From Bradyrhizobium sp. AUGA SZCCT0158 (GTDB lineage Bacteria; Pseudomonadota; Alphaproteobacteria; Rhizobiales; Xanthobacteraceae), in contig NZ_JAFCME010000045.1 in the NCBI RefSeq assembly GCF_018130065.1, forward strand, positions 1-35,340: a stretch of DNA of 35,340 bases, read 5' to 3'. A program made the translations under genes and the position numbers. The notes beneath the pieces are model-generated. The model worked only from the letters and a program-made list of their open reading frames with translations, was not told the DNA's origin and ran no database searches. How positions within the stretch are numbered: the stretch's first letter is position 1; each line of letters starts with the position of its first letter. Of the stretch, positions 23,082 through 30,945 are shown in pieces.

Positions 23082-23915
23082 CTATTTTCCCATTGCCCCC
23101 GCGATCGCATGCCAGATCTGATCCTTCAGCTCGGTCGCCGGCGGGCTCGGGATCGTCACCGCCGGGCCGTCGCGCTTCCGGCACGCCTCGACCAGCCGCA
23201 GCACCCAGATCTCGCCGTCGGTGTAATAGAGGTCGCCGCCGCCATTATAGCCCGCAATGGTCGGGCCGATGCCGGTCACCTGATATTTCGCGGTCACCAT
23301 GCCGGCGTTCTCCAGGTCGGCGGTGAGCCGCGCGCGCTCGGCGTCGAGATCGGCGCTGATGTGGTGCGTCACCGCGCCGGTGTATCGGCTGACGCCGACG
23401 CCGCGATCCTGCGTCGCCGCGCCGAGCCACACCGGGCGTTTTTCCTCGCCCTGGTCCAGCACCTTCCAGTAGCGCACGTGGTTGCGGCGATCGGCGCTGG
23501 CGCCGATCGGTTTTTCGTAAGCCAGATCCTCGCGGCGTTCCTGATAATAGAGATTGCTGACCGGCGCATCCTTGTAGGGGCGGTCGAGCAGCACGGAGCC
23601 TATGATCTCGATCGACGATTTCAGCGTGATCGGATCGGCCGGATACCAGCCGGCCTGATGCATCGCGCAGATCACGTCGCGCTGATCGCCGATCAGGCCG
23701 ACATTCATCGGGTCGCCGGGAATGCCTTGTCCCGTGCGCGTCACCATCGGCAGATCCGCAAGCCCTTTCTGATGCTCATAATGCGTCCACAGCCCGGGCA
23801 GGACCAGATAGGCGAGCAAGCCATAGCCGCAAAGGATGAACAGGATGAGCGTAACCGCGCGGCGCAGCCCGCCGCGATGTTTTGGCAGTGGTCCATCAAC
23901 TTGTGTGTGCGCCAC
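23082..23915 (-). CDS. LssY C-terminal domain-type membrane-anchored protein
   Basis: The 277-residue protein has one N-terminal membrane segment (RRAVTLILFILCGYGLLAYL, about residues 18-38) and a large domain predicted outside the membrane. The stretch NVGLIGDQRDVICAMHQAGW, followed by PVSNLYYQERREDLAYEK and RRNHVRYWKV, matches my memory of the LssY C-terminal domain, often annotated with type I secretion or PAP2-family phosphatases. Its biochemical role is unknown. The start is a GTG (23915) with no clear ribosome site, so the N-terminus is uncertain. It is 64 bases downstream of the nuclease-like gene on the same strand, so the two could be co-transcribed. Confidence 0.65.
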   Translation of the reverse strand: MAHTQVDGPLPKHRGGLRRAVTLILFILCGYGLLAYLVLPGLWTHYEHQKGLADLPMVTRTGQGIPGDPMNVGLIGDQRDVICAMHQAGWYPADPITLKSSIEIIGSVLLDRPYKDAPVSNLYYQERREDLAYEKPIGASADRRNHVRYWKVLDQGEEKRPVWLGAATQDRGVGVSRYTGAVTHHISADLDAERARLTADLENAGMVTAKYQVTGIGPTIAGYNGGGDLYYTDGEIWVLRLVEACRKRDGPAVTIPSPPATELKDQIWHAIAGAMGK

Positions 23916-23979
23916 AGCGTTGCTCGTTGAGTTGCGGCACTTCTCCCTCGCCCCGCACTTCGCGACGAGAGCTAGGATC

Positions 23980-24723
23980 TTAGCGTCTGGTCTCGCGGCA
24001 ACCCGCGGCTTCGGCCTCTTCGACCGAGCAGAACCAGCGCGTGCCCTTGCTGATCTTCATTTCGATCTTCGCATACCAGCGGCTGGTGGGTTGGTGGAAA
24101 ATGCACTCGCCGGAACGATTGACGTTGCCCTTGATGGTGCAGTCGGGCGACGGCGCGACCGAGCCGGAGGCCGATGCCAATAGGATGGTGATGGCGTTCT
24201 CGGGCGGTTTGGCGGCGCCGAGAATGGCGGTCTTCTTGTTGCGGGCGCGCCAGTCCCACGGCGCGATGAACGCGCCCTGCCACATGCCGGCCTTGGCCTC
24301 GCGCGCCGCCTTTTCATCCGCCTCATAGTCGCGGGAAATCCGCGTGAACGCCAGCGCCCAGCCGTTGGCGACCATCCATTTCTGGACGTCCTCGCCGCCG
24401 ACCTCGCATCGCGCCACGGTGCGGCCGCGACGATCGACGCTGCGGGTACGGCAGGTCCAGCTCTTGTTGCCAAAATGCTTGATCAGTTCGTCACGCGCAG
24501 CGACGCCGCAGGTCCAGCGTTCGCTCTTGTTGTTGAGGCAGAGCTGATCCACCGCCGGCGCGTCGATGCCACCGAGCCGAATGCGGGTATTGCCGATCTG
24601 AAGCTGGTCGCCTTGGCGGATTTTCGGGACGCCGGTGATGTCGGCGGCGTGCGCCATCGTGGGCAGCAACAACGTCAGAGCGACGCAAAGCCAGGTCTTT
24701 GATTTCAGCGTCTGCAAATTCAT
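23980..24723 (-). CDS. Exported SNase-like (thermonuclease fold) protein lacking the catalytic Glu
   Basis: The 247-residue protein has a Sec signal peptide (TWLCVALTLLLPTMAHAAD, cleavage after AHA near residue 26) and a staphylococcal-nuclease-like OB fold: IRLGGIDAPAVDQLC at about 47-62, then DRRGRTVARC and WMVANGWALAF. Arg49, Asp54 and Arg101 occupy positions of nuclease Arg35, Asp40 and Arg87, but the general-base Glu43 of DTPE is Ala57 here. The Cys-rich C-terminal region (CTIKGNVNRSGECIFH...WFCSVEEAEAAGC) is typical of rhizobial members and may be a separate module. It is probably a non-canonical or inactive nuclease. ATG 24723 is preferred to TTG 24729. Confidence 0.82.
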   Translation of the reverse strand: MNLQTLKSKTWLCVALTLLLPTMAHAADITGVPKIRQGDQLQIGNTRIRLGGIDAPAVDQLCLNNKSERWTCGVAARDELIKHFGNKSWTCRTRSVDRRGRTVARCEVGGEDVQKWMVANGWALAFTRISRDYEADEKAAREAKAGMWQGAFIAPWDWRARNKKTAILGAAKPPENAITILLASASGSVAPSPDCTIKGNVNRSGECIFHQPTSRWYAKIEMKISKGTRWFCSVEEAEAAGCRETRR

Positions 24724-24876
24724 CGGCAATCCCGGCGCGAAAATATTGATGACAATTGCGCGGATTGTGCGGACATTGAGGCCGGCTTGCCAGTGCTCTG
24801 GGGCCGCATGGCTTTCAACTTCCCGTCAGAAATCGGCGCTTTCGACTCGTCTCAGCTTACGAGTTTGCGTCGTGCC

Positions 24877-24902
24877 GCATATCCCTCTTTCGTGGGATAT
24901 GC
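24877..24902. terminator. 9-bp stem-loop downstream of the 578-residue protein gene
   Basis: GCATATCCC (24877-24885) and GGGATATGC (24894-24902) form a perfect stem with an 8-base loop, four bases after the stop of the minus-strand gene ending at 24907. No U run follows, so it is a weak terminator or 3' stabilising hairpin. Confidence 0.45.
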
Positions 24903-24906
24903 GCTG

Positions 24907-26643
24907 CTACGCGCTTTTTCCCCGCATCATCACCCCTCGCGCCAGCGCCAGCCCCATCAGCACGAAGGCCGAGGTCACCTCGGGGCCACCGACCAGGATG
25001 CGTGTCGGGGTCTTCATCTTGTTCCACTCATACGCCTTGTAGGGTCCGTGGCGGCCGCCTTCGCCGACACCGGCGACGATGCAATGCAGCGCAGGCGTGA
25101 AGCTCGACGCGTCAGCGCCGAGATGCGCGAGCGCCATCAGGGCCAGCGCCGCATCGAAGGCGTTCATCTCGTGGGTGATCAACTCGCCCTCGACATAGGC
25201 CAGCACGCGGCCGCGGATGAAGTCGAAGGTGTTTTCGGGATCGATCGCCAGCCGCGCCGCCGGCGGCAGCGCGATGAAGGCCGCATAGCAGCGGCCGAAA
25301 TAGGCGCAATAGAGCTCCGGCAGATAATAGATATGCGAGCGCGGATTGGAAAACGCGCCGCTTTCCACCAGCCGCTTCTGGAAGCCGATGATGCGATGAA
25401 CCGTCTCCAGCCGTGACGGCGTCTCGATGATCTTCCAGCGCGCAAGGTTGCGGAAGCTGACCTCGAGGATGTCGAGATTGAGCGTCGGGTCGAGGTCGTT
25501 GCCGTAGGGCCGGTCGCCGGCGAGGTTGTCGATCCATGTCACGACGCCGCCCTCGTACTCGACGTTGTCGTTCAGCGGCACCGTCACGCGCGGCTCGTTG
25601 GCGCCGCTGCGGACCTGATAGCCGGCGTAGAAATCCAAAAGCGGCTGATCGAGGATCGGATCGGTCGAGCCTGCCTGCGTCGCCGCCGAGAATGAGCAGG
25701 CGGTGGTGTCGCAGTCCGGCACGTAGATGCCGAAGCCGAGATCCTGCTTGATCTGGGAAAAGAATTTTGAAAACCGCGGATGCGGCAGCGGCGCCAGCGC
25801 GGTGATGACGCGCACGGTGGAGCCGTCATGCGAGGGCACTTCCTCGGCGCTGGTGGCGAGGCAAAAATCGACCATCTCCGAGATGGCGCGGCGCGACGCA
25901 GCCGTCTGGTCCACGGAGGCGAGGCCGGTTTCGACAAAGCTGAGCAGCGCCTCGGTGAAGAAGGCGTCGTAATAGGCCGAGCGGTGCCGGATCTGCATCG
26001 GCTCCCACATCGGCTCGGCGATGCCGGTCCAGGGCGGATTGATCAGCGCGCGGGCCGGTGAATGCGCGATGAAGATCCGCGCCAGGCTGAACAGCAGGGT
26101 CGAGTTCTTGTAGCCGCGCGAATTGAGCCCGGTCAGCGCCATCAGCATTTCGCGCCCGCCCATGTCGGCATCGCCGAGCAGGTTGAACGCGGCATAGGTC
26201 GGGATGAAGCCGTTTTTGGCAAACGAGCGCAGCAGATGCGCGCCGCAGGTCCGGATCACGCGCTCGATCTCGGCGAGGTCAGGCGCTTTTGCAGGCGACA
26301 CGGCCGGCGCCGGCTTTGGGTGGCGGACATCGATCGTCGCCATCAGTTCGGCGATGGGTGTACCTACCGCTTCCCAGTCCGGCGCGTCGTCGTCGCGGGC
26401 GCGGGTCAGTGCCTCACGCAGCGACTGCAGCCGGCCTTCGTCGCGAAGTTGCGGCAATCCGGTACGGCGCAGCAGCGGCCGCAGCGCGGGGTTGCCGAGC
26501 GCGGTCCGATAGAATTTCCCAAGATGAGGGTCGCCGCCGGCATAGTTCAGCAGCAGCGGATCGCAGACGTCGTACAGCGACGGACCGTCCTTGCGGGCGG
26601 TCAGCGCGCGGTAGGCGGCGCCGGCGAAATATTGAAAGCCCAT
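24907..26643 (-). CDS. Large protein of unknown function, 578 residues
   Basis: I do not recognise the family. The protein opens MGFQYFAGAAYRALTARKDG, has no signal peptide, and is rich in amphipathic helices. Notable conserved-looking stretches are NYAGGDPHLGKFYRTALG (about 33-50), FIPTYAAFNLLGDADMGG, NDNVEYEGGVVTWIDNLAGD and the C-terminal segment VGGPEVTSAFVLMGLALARG. The alternating helices with AFDAALALMALAHLG recall alpha/alpha-toroid proteins such as terpene-cyclase-like folds, but no DXDD or QW motif is seen, so this is only a suggestion. The start is ATG 26643 with AAGAGA upstream; codons before it show no coding character. It diverges from the caspase-like gene, with a CRP-like palindrome between them. 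Confidence 0.7.
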   Translation of the reverse strand: MGFQYFAGAAYRALTARKDGPSLYDVCDPLLLNYAGGDPHLGKFYRTALGNPALRPLLRRTGLPQLRDEGRLQSLREALTRARDDDAPDWEAVGTPIAELMATIDVRHPKPAPAVSPAKAPDLAEIERVIRTCGAHLLRSFAKNGFIPTYAAFNLLGDADMGGREMLMALTGLNSRGYKNSTLLFSLARIFIAHSPARALINPPWTGIAEPMWEPMQIRHRSAYYDAFFTEALLSFVETGLASVDQTAASRRAISEMVDFCLATSAEEVPSHDGSTVRVITALAPLPHPRFSKFFSQIKQDLGFGIYVPDCDTTACSFSAATQAGSTDPILDQPLLDFYAGYQVRSGANEPRVTVPLNDNVEYEGGVVTWIDNLAGDRPYGNDLDPTLNLDILEVSFRNLARWKIIETPSRLETVHRIIGFQKRLVESGAFSNPRSHIYYLPELYCAYFGRCYAAFIALPPAARLAIDPENTFDFIRGRVLAYVEGELITHEMNAFDAALALMALAHLGADASSFTPALHCIVAGVGEGGRHGPYKAYEWNKMKTPTRILVGGPEVTSAFVLMGLALARGVMMRGKSA

Positions 26644-26968
26644 GCAGTCTCTTTTCGCCGGAACCGTGAACCGAGGGCCGTCGAATCTACCGCCGGCCTG
26701 CAAGCCATTGAAAATGATACAAATCAGCGGGAAATACAAATGTGACTGATGTCACATAAAATGTCCCGATTTGGTACCATCATTCTCTTGGGGAACGTCA
26801 TGCGCCAAAGGAGGTTGCCCGCAATGGCCGTGCGGGTTAAGGGTTTCTTTGTTGCGGTGCCGCAAATTGCCACAATTCGACGGCACACCAATTCGCAACC
26901 CCTCAAACCTAAACGGCACTGGCGCGACTAACTTGGCGCGCCCTGGTCAACGATTGGGAATTGAAACA
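26644..26968. other. Intergenic region between divergent genes, AT-richer than its surroundings
   Basis: This 325-base stretch separates the 578-residue protein gene (minus) and the caspase-like gene (plus). It holds the CRP-type palindrome at 26740-26757, a small inverted repeat CCCGCA (26818-26823)/TGCGGG (26831-26836) and no convincing gene: the short frames in it lack ribosome sites and family resemblance. It probably contains both promoters. Confidence 0.6.
26740..26757. promoter_or_regulatory. CRP-type operator palindrome ATGTGAC-N4-GTCACAT
   Basis: The perfect palindrome contains TGTGA-N6-TCACA, the exact E. coli CRP consensus. It lies 97 bases upstream of the 578-residue protein gene and 212 bases upstream of the caspase-like gene. 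It differs from the FixK/FNR box (TTGAT-N4-ATCAA). Control by a CRP/FNR-family protein is inferred. Confidence 0.6.
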
Positions 26969-27808
26969 ATGGACGGTAGCAAGCCAAGCATCTCTCGCCG
27001 CTCGGTCACCGTGGCCGCCGCTTTGGTCGGCCTGGTGTCACTGGCGATCGGCGCCCATGCTGCGCTCAACAAGCGTTCGCTCGATGCTGCCAAGGCGATC
27101 GCGACCGAACAGAATTTCGACGTCGCCACCAAGACTTCCCGCGTCGCACTGGTCATCGGCAACGGCCACTATCCCGACGCCTCGGCACCATTGGCGCAGC
27201 CGATCAATGACGCCCGCGGCCTCACCTCGGCGTTGCGCGGCAAGGGCTTTGACGTCGACGTGGTGGAAGACGCCACCAAGGACGACATGGCCCGCGCCAT
27301 CGGCCGGCTCAAGTCCAAGATCAAGCCCGACAGCGTGGTGATGCTGTTCTTCGGCGGCTACGGCGTCCAGGTCGGACGCCAGAGCTACATGATCCCGGTC
27401 GATGCCGCGATCTGGAAGGAAGCCGATGTCCGCCGCGACGGCGTCAGCATCGAGTCCGTGCTCGACACGATGAAGGAGCAGGGCGCCAAGGTTAAACTCG
27501 TCGTGGTCGACGCCTCGCGCCGCAACCCGTATGAGCGCCGTTTCCGTTCCTACTCCCACGGCCTGGCACCGATCTCGGCCCCCGAAAACGCGCTGATCCT
27601 GACCTCGGCGACGCCGGGCAAGGTGGCCGACGATTCCAAGGGCCAGTACAGCGTGCTGATGTCCGAGCTGCTCAATAACCTCGCCGCGCAAGCGGGCCTC
27701 GAAACGGCGTTCAACAAAACCCGCGTGACGATCTCCCGCGCCAGCGAAGGCGAGCAGGTTCCCTCGGTGTCGTCCTCGCTGCTCGAAGACGTCAGCATCG
27801 GCGGGTAA
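26969..27808 (+). CDS. Tat-exported caspase-fold protein without catalytic His and Cys (pseudocaspase)
   Basis: The 279-residue protein begins with a twin-arginine-like signal (ISRRSVTVAAALVGLVSLA, then GAHA at about 28-31) and continues into a caspase-like p20 domain: RVALVIGNGHYPD (58-70), NDARGLTSALRGKGFDV (80-96) and the core strands. In active bacterial C14 peptidases the catalytic His lies in a Y/F-x-G-H-G motif and the Cys in D-A-C-R-x-N-P. Here the first reads FFGGYGVQ (Tyr131) and the second VDASRRNP (Ser183); I checked both codons (TAC and TCG). The protein is therefore probably not a cysteine protease and may bind a partner or ligand in the periplasm. ATG 26969 is preferred because it places the signal at the N-terminus. 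Confidence 0.82.
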   Translation: MDGSKPSISRRSVTVAAALVGLVSLAIGAHAALNKRSLDAAKAIATEQNFDVATKTSRVALVIGNGHYPDASAPLAQPINDARGLTSALRGKGFDVDVVEDATKDDMARAIGRLKSKIKPDSVVMLFFGGYGVQVGRQSYMIPVDAAIWKEADVRRDGVSIESVLDTMKEQGAKVKLVVVDASRRNPYERRFRSYSHGLAPISAPENALILTSATPGKVADDSKGQYSVLMSELLNNLAAQAGLETAFNKTRVTISRASEGEQVPSVSSSLLEDVSIGG

Positions 27809-27817
27809 GTACCCCTC

Positions 27818-27901
27818 GTCATGCGCGGGCTTGACCCGCGCATCCATCAAGCAAAATATCTCTCAAGATCGATGGATGGCCGGGTCAAGCCCGGCCATGA
27901 C
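27818..27901. repeat. Palindromic repeat, GTCATGCGCGGGCTTGACCCG type
   Basis: GTCATGCGCGGGCTTGACCC at the left and GGGTCAAGCCCGGCCATGAC at the right flank GCATCCATC/GATGGATGGC inner arms. It lies between the convergent caspase-like and adaptor genes and can end transcription from both directions. Confidence 0.85.
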
Positions 27902-27912
27902 GGCTAATGCCG

Positions 27913-28797
27913 TCACTTCGCGTCCGCGGCTACCATCACCGGGCGCACCGGATCGCCTTCCCGCAGCAGGGCGCCGGCGCGGGCGACCACGATATCGCCT
28001 TCGACGATGCCCTCGCGGATCTCGACTTGGCCCTGCTGCATCAATCCGGTTTCGACCCGCCGGGTCTCGACGCGCTGGCGCTTCACCACCTGCACCACGG
28101 TGCCGGCATTGCCATAGAGGATCGCGGTCAGCGGCACCGAGATGCCGCAGCTCTGACCGGTCTTGATCTGCGCCCGTCCGGAAGAATTGACCAGAAGCCG
28201 GCGGTTGGTGGTGACGGCGATGAACACCTGGGCGAGCTGGCTGTTGGGCTCGACCGTGGTCGACAGCCGACGCACCCTGCCATCGACTTCGCCGGCGCCG
28301 ATCACCTTGATCCGTGCGCTCTGGTTGATCTGAAGTTTTGCGATGTCGCGGGTCGGCACCAGCCCGACCAGGTCGAATTCGCTGCGGGCGATGATCGAAA
28401 ACAGCGCCTCGCCCTTGCCGGACGCCATGGCGCCGACCGCGGCGGTCGAGGCTGAAACCAGCCCGGCGACGGGCGCCTGCACCAGCACCGTGCCGCCTTC
28501 CGGGAGTGTCAGCCGGGCCAGCGTCTGGCCCGCGGTGACGGTGTCGCCGGCATCGATCAGCACTTCGGCGACCTTCAGCCCCATGCGCTCGGGCCGCACC
28601 TGCGTTTCCTCGCGCGCGATGATGGTGCCTGACACCTCGACATTGTTGCCGAAGCAGGATTTCGCGGCCTTGAACACGGTGACCGCCGCGCCCTTGGGCG
28701 CCGTTTCCTCGTCGGCGGCAAACGCCGGCGGCGCGGCCAGGCTGAGCGCCCCCGCAAGCATCAGGGCAGGCAGCTTGAGGTCGCGCGCGGTGATCAT
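27913..28797 (-). CDS. Periplasmic adaptor (HlyD/RND type) with no alpha-hairpin and no adjacent pump
   Basis: The 294-residue protein has a cleavable signal (LPALMLAGALSLAAPPAFA, cut before ADEE). It then shows the first lipoyl half (VRPERMGLKVAEVLIDAGD and VTAGQTLARL), almost immediately the second half (VLVQAPVAGLVSASTAAVG), a beta-barrel region (IKVIGAGEVDGRVRRLSTTV) and a membrane-proximal domain (GLMQQGQVEIREGIVEGD). The usual long coiled-coil hairpin between the lipoyl halves is missing: only about eight residues separate them. No RND, ABC or MFS pump gene is next to it. It may pair with a pump elsewhere or have another role. Start ATG 28797 places the signal peptide at the N-terminus; upstream extension looks non-coding. 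Confidence 0.8.
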   Translation of the reverse strand: MITARDLKLPALMLAGALSLAAPPAFAADEETAPKGAAVTVFKAAKSCFGNNVEVSGTIIAREETQVRPERMGLKVAEVLIDAGDTVTAGQTLARLTLPEGGTVLVQAPVAGLVSASTAAVGAMASGKGEALFSIIARSEFDLVGLVPTRDIAKLQINQSARIKVIGAGEVDGRVRRLSTTVEPNSQLAQVFIAVTTNRRLLVNSSGRAQIKTGQSCGISVPLTAILYGNAGTVVQVVKRQRVETRRVETGLMQQGQVEIREGIVEGDIVVARAGALLREGDPVRPVMVAADAK

Positions 28798-28905
28798 CGG
28801 CGTTTCATTTCCAGTTTCGGGCCCATAAATACCAGAAATGGATACCAGATGCCCGACCGGCGCGCCAAGCGGCAAGAAGACCACCAAGGAGGCCCAAACC
28901 GCGGC

Positions 28906-29775
28906 TCAACCGCCTGCCAGGCTGACCAGCTTCGCCGCCGGCTGGCCGGCCGCCAGCGGCACGCCGGCAAGTTCATCGGCGCGGGCGATATGGGCCGCGA
29001 TCACAGGGTTGATGATGCCGGCATGGGTCATCGCGAGCATATGCCCGGCATCCGGCAGATGGCGCAGTTCGGCGCCGTCGATGTCAGCGGCCAGCCGGCG
29101 GACGATGCGCTGAGTCAGGTTCGGCGATTGCCCGCCGGACAACAGCAGCGTCGGCACCCGCAGCGAGGCCGCCGCCATCGTCACATTCTCTTCGGCGAAG
29201 GCGGCGGCGAAATCGTACGGCAGCCGTTCGGCATGCTCGATCATGCGGATGCGCGCGGCGACAGGCAGTTCCTCGCGCGGGCCGGAGCCGCACCAGAACT
29301 CGGAAAACTTGTCGATCGCCTCCAGCACTGACCCGTTCCAGATATCGTGGCGCACCTCGGTGGCCAGATCAGCGAACTGGTCGTGCAGCCGCCGGTCCGG
29401 CGCGCTTTCGCGCAGCAGCGTCGGCAGCACCGGCTCGATCAGCGTCAGACTGCGGATGCGATGCTCATACGCCGGGTCGGTCGCGATCTTGAACGCGATG
29501 GCGCCGCCATAGGAATGGCCGACCAGATGGATCGAGCCATTGGCCTGATCGAGCGTCTCGCGCAGGCACGCCACTTCCTGCGCCAGTGTCAGCGGCAGGT
29601 CGAACGTGCAGGCCTTACTGCCATAGCCGATCAGATCGGGCGCGATCAGTTTTGTGCCTGGCCCAAATTCGGCGCCGAGTTTTGTCCACTGGCGTCCCGA
29701 ACCGAGCGAGCAATGCAACGCGACGACGCAAGCGGTGGCGTTTTGTCGTGAAGAGATTGGAGTCAAAATGTTCAT
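28906..29775 (-). CDS. Alpha/beta hydrolase
   Basis: The 289-residue protein is a canonical alpha/beta hydrolase: VVALHCSLGSGRQW (oxyanion region), LIAPDLIGYG, nucleophile Ser88 in LVGHSYGGA and catalytic His in LPDAGHMLAMTH near residue 250. A helical lid lies between. The substrate is unknown; esters, lactones or dienelactone-like compounds are typical. The start is ATG 29775 with AGGA nine bases upstream; the longer frame would translate the neighbouring palindromic repeat. It lies between the orphan adaptor gene and a methyltransferase gene on the same strand, but repeats and gaps make a single operon uncertain. Confidence 0.88.
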   Translation of the reverse strand: MNILTPISSRQNATACVVALHCSLGSGRQWTKLGAEFGPGTKLIAPDLIGYGSKACTFDLPLTLAQEVACLRETLDQANGSIHLVGHSYGGAIAFKIATDPAYEHRIRSLTLIEPVLPTLLRESAPDRRLHDQFADLATEVRHDIWNGSVLEAIDKFSEFWCGSGPREELPVAARIRMIEHAERLPYDFAAAFAEENVTMAAASLRVPTLLLSGGQSPNLTQRIVRRLAADIDGAELRHLPDAGHMLAMTHAGIINPVIAAHIARADELAGVPLAAGQPAAKLVSLAGG

Positions 29776-29818
29776 CGGAGCAATCCTGTGTGTTCGTTTC
29801 GGAAATGACTTTCTCTCC

Positions 29819-29906
29819 GTCATGGCCGGGCTCGACCCGGCCATCCATCTTCTTCGAAGGACTCTTGCGAAGAGGGATGGATGCCCGGGTCAAGCCCGGG
29901 CATGAC
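29819..29906. repeat. Palindromic repeat, GTCATGGCCGGG / CCCGGGCATGAC type
   Basis: Arms GTCATGGCCGGGCTCGACCC and GGGTCAAGCCCGGGCATGAC enclose GCCATCCATC/GGATGGATGC and a central TCTTCGAAGGA segment. It sits between the methyltransferase stop and the hydrolase start, in line with the same repeat class at 27818-27901. Confidence 0.85.
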
Positions 29907-29934
29907 AACGTTGGTGGTGTGTGGACGTGCAGCG

Positions 29935-30792
29935 TCATCGCTTCGTGATCACCACTTCGAGATACTCGCTCGGCACCACCATGGTGCCGTTGCTGGCGCG
30001 GTTCATGCGGACGATCAGGGCATGCAGATCATTGTGCAGCTCTTCCTGCTTGGCCGGCTCGAGCGCGGCGAACGCTTTCAGCACCGGGCCATAAAACGTC
30101 TTGAACACGTCGAGGAAATGCTCGGCCGAGCGGTAGCGGAAATTGAAAAGCCGGGATTCCGCCTTGATCGTGGCGGCGCCGGCATCGAACATTTCGGTGA
30201 GCCGCGTGCGGGTGCCCCACATCGCCGGCGATTTCGCGCCCGCGGGCGGCGGCAGATGTTTGCCGAGCGTCTTGAATACCTGGCCGATGAAGCCGTCCGG
30301 CGTCCAGTTGGCGAGGCCGATCTGGCCCTTCGGCTTGCACACGCGCAGTAGTTCCGAAGCGGCCTTGTCCTGGTTCGGCGTGAACATCACGCCGAAGGTC
30401 GAGAGCACGACTTCAAAAGAGTTGTTGTCGAAGGGGAGGTTCTCCGCGTCGGCCTCGCGAAACTCCATCGTCATGCCTTCGGCATTGGCGCGCGCCCGGC
30501 CGCGCTCCAGAAGCGCCGGCACGTAATCGGTCGAGGTTACCTCGCACCAGCGGCGCGCGGCGGCGAGCGAGGCCATGCCGTTGCCGGCGGCGACATCCAG
30601 CACCTTCGAGCCGGCCTTGAGGTCGAGCGCCTCGCACAGCTGCTCGCCGACGATCTGCAGCGTAGAACCGACGATGGCGTAATTGCCTGACGACCACGCC
30701 GCCTGCTGCCTGGTCTTCAGCGCGGCCAGATCGGGAGCGGGCATCATGGTCGGGGCGGGGGTGGCGGCGGTAGCGGTAGCTGGGGTGGCCAT
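29935..30792 (-). CDS. Class I SAM-dependent methyltransferase
   Basis: The 285-residue protein has an Ala/Thr/Pro-rich N-terminus (MATPATATAATPAPTMM) then a Rossmann-type methyltransferase domain: SAM motif I VLDVAAGNGMASLAAARR, post-I TSTDYVPALLERGRARA, acidic motif EFREADAENLPFDNNSF and motif III in LLRVCKPKGQIGLANW. This is a UbiE/COQ5-like class I fold; the substrate is unknown. It starts at ATG 30792 with a near-perfect GGAGGAA ribosome site; the frame upstream is non-coding. It diverges from the winged-helix/TPR regulator at 30946, which might control it; the shared intergenic region shows no striking palindrome. Confidence 0.9.
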   Translation of the reverse strand: MATPATATAATPAPTMMPAPDLAALKTRQQAAWSSGNYAIVGSTLQIVGEQLCEALDLKAGSKVLDVAAGNGMASLAAARRWCEVTSTDYVPALLERGRARANAEGMTMEFREADAENLPFDNNSFEVVLSTFGVMFTPNQDKAASELLRVCKPKGQIGLANWTPDGFIGQVFKTLGKHLPPPAGAKSPAMWGTRTRLTEMFDAGAATIKAESRLFNFRYRSAEHFLDVFKTFYGPVLKAFAALEPAKQEELHNDLHALIVRMNRASNGTMVVPSEYLEVVITKR

Positions 30793-30945
30793 GCGGTGTT
30801 CCTCCGGGTCATGCGGCCACAATGCGGGCCGCGATGAACCGAACATGCCGTTCCGAGGACCTAAAGACTCTGAGACGGGGCTGATTTTGCCTTGAGGCCA
30901 CCCTGATTTTTCTGTGAGGCAGGCATCTGTTAGGTAAAACACGTC

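Noticed and set aside
26792..26816. GGAAC-N16-GGTT as an EcfG promoter for the caspase-like gene
   Set aside because: The -10 element deviates from CGTT at its first base and the leader would be long; too weak to list as a feature.
26749..26931. 60-codon frame upstream of the caspase-like gene
   Set aside because: No ribosome site, no composition or family evidence; the region is better explained as promoter DNA.
29776..29844. N-terminal extension of the alpha/beta hydrolase gene (MAGSSPAMTE...)
   Set aside because: The extension is a translation of the palindromic repeat; the ATG at 29775 has its own ribosome site.
27818..29906. Short palindromic repeats at 27818 and 29819 as a CRISPR array
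   Set aside because: They are single palindromic elements 2 kb apart, not regularly spaced direct repeats with spacers.
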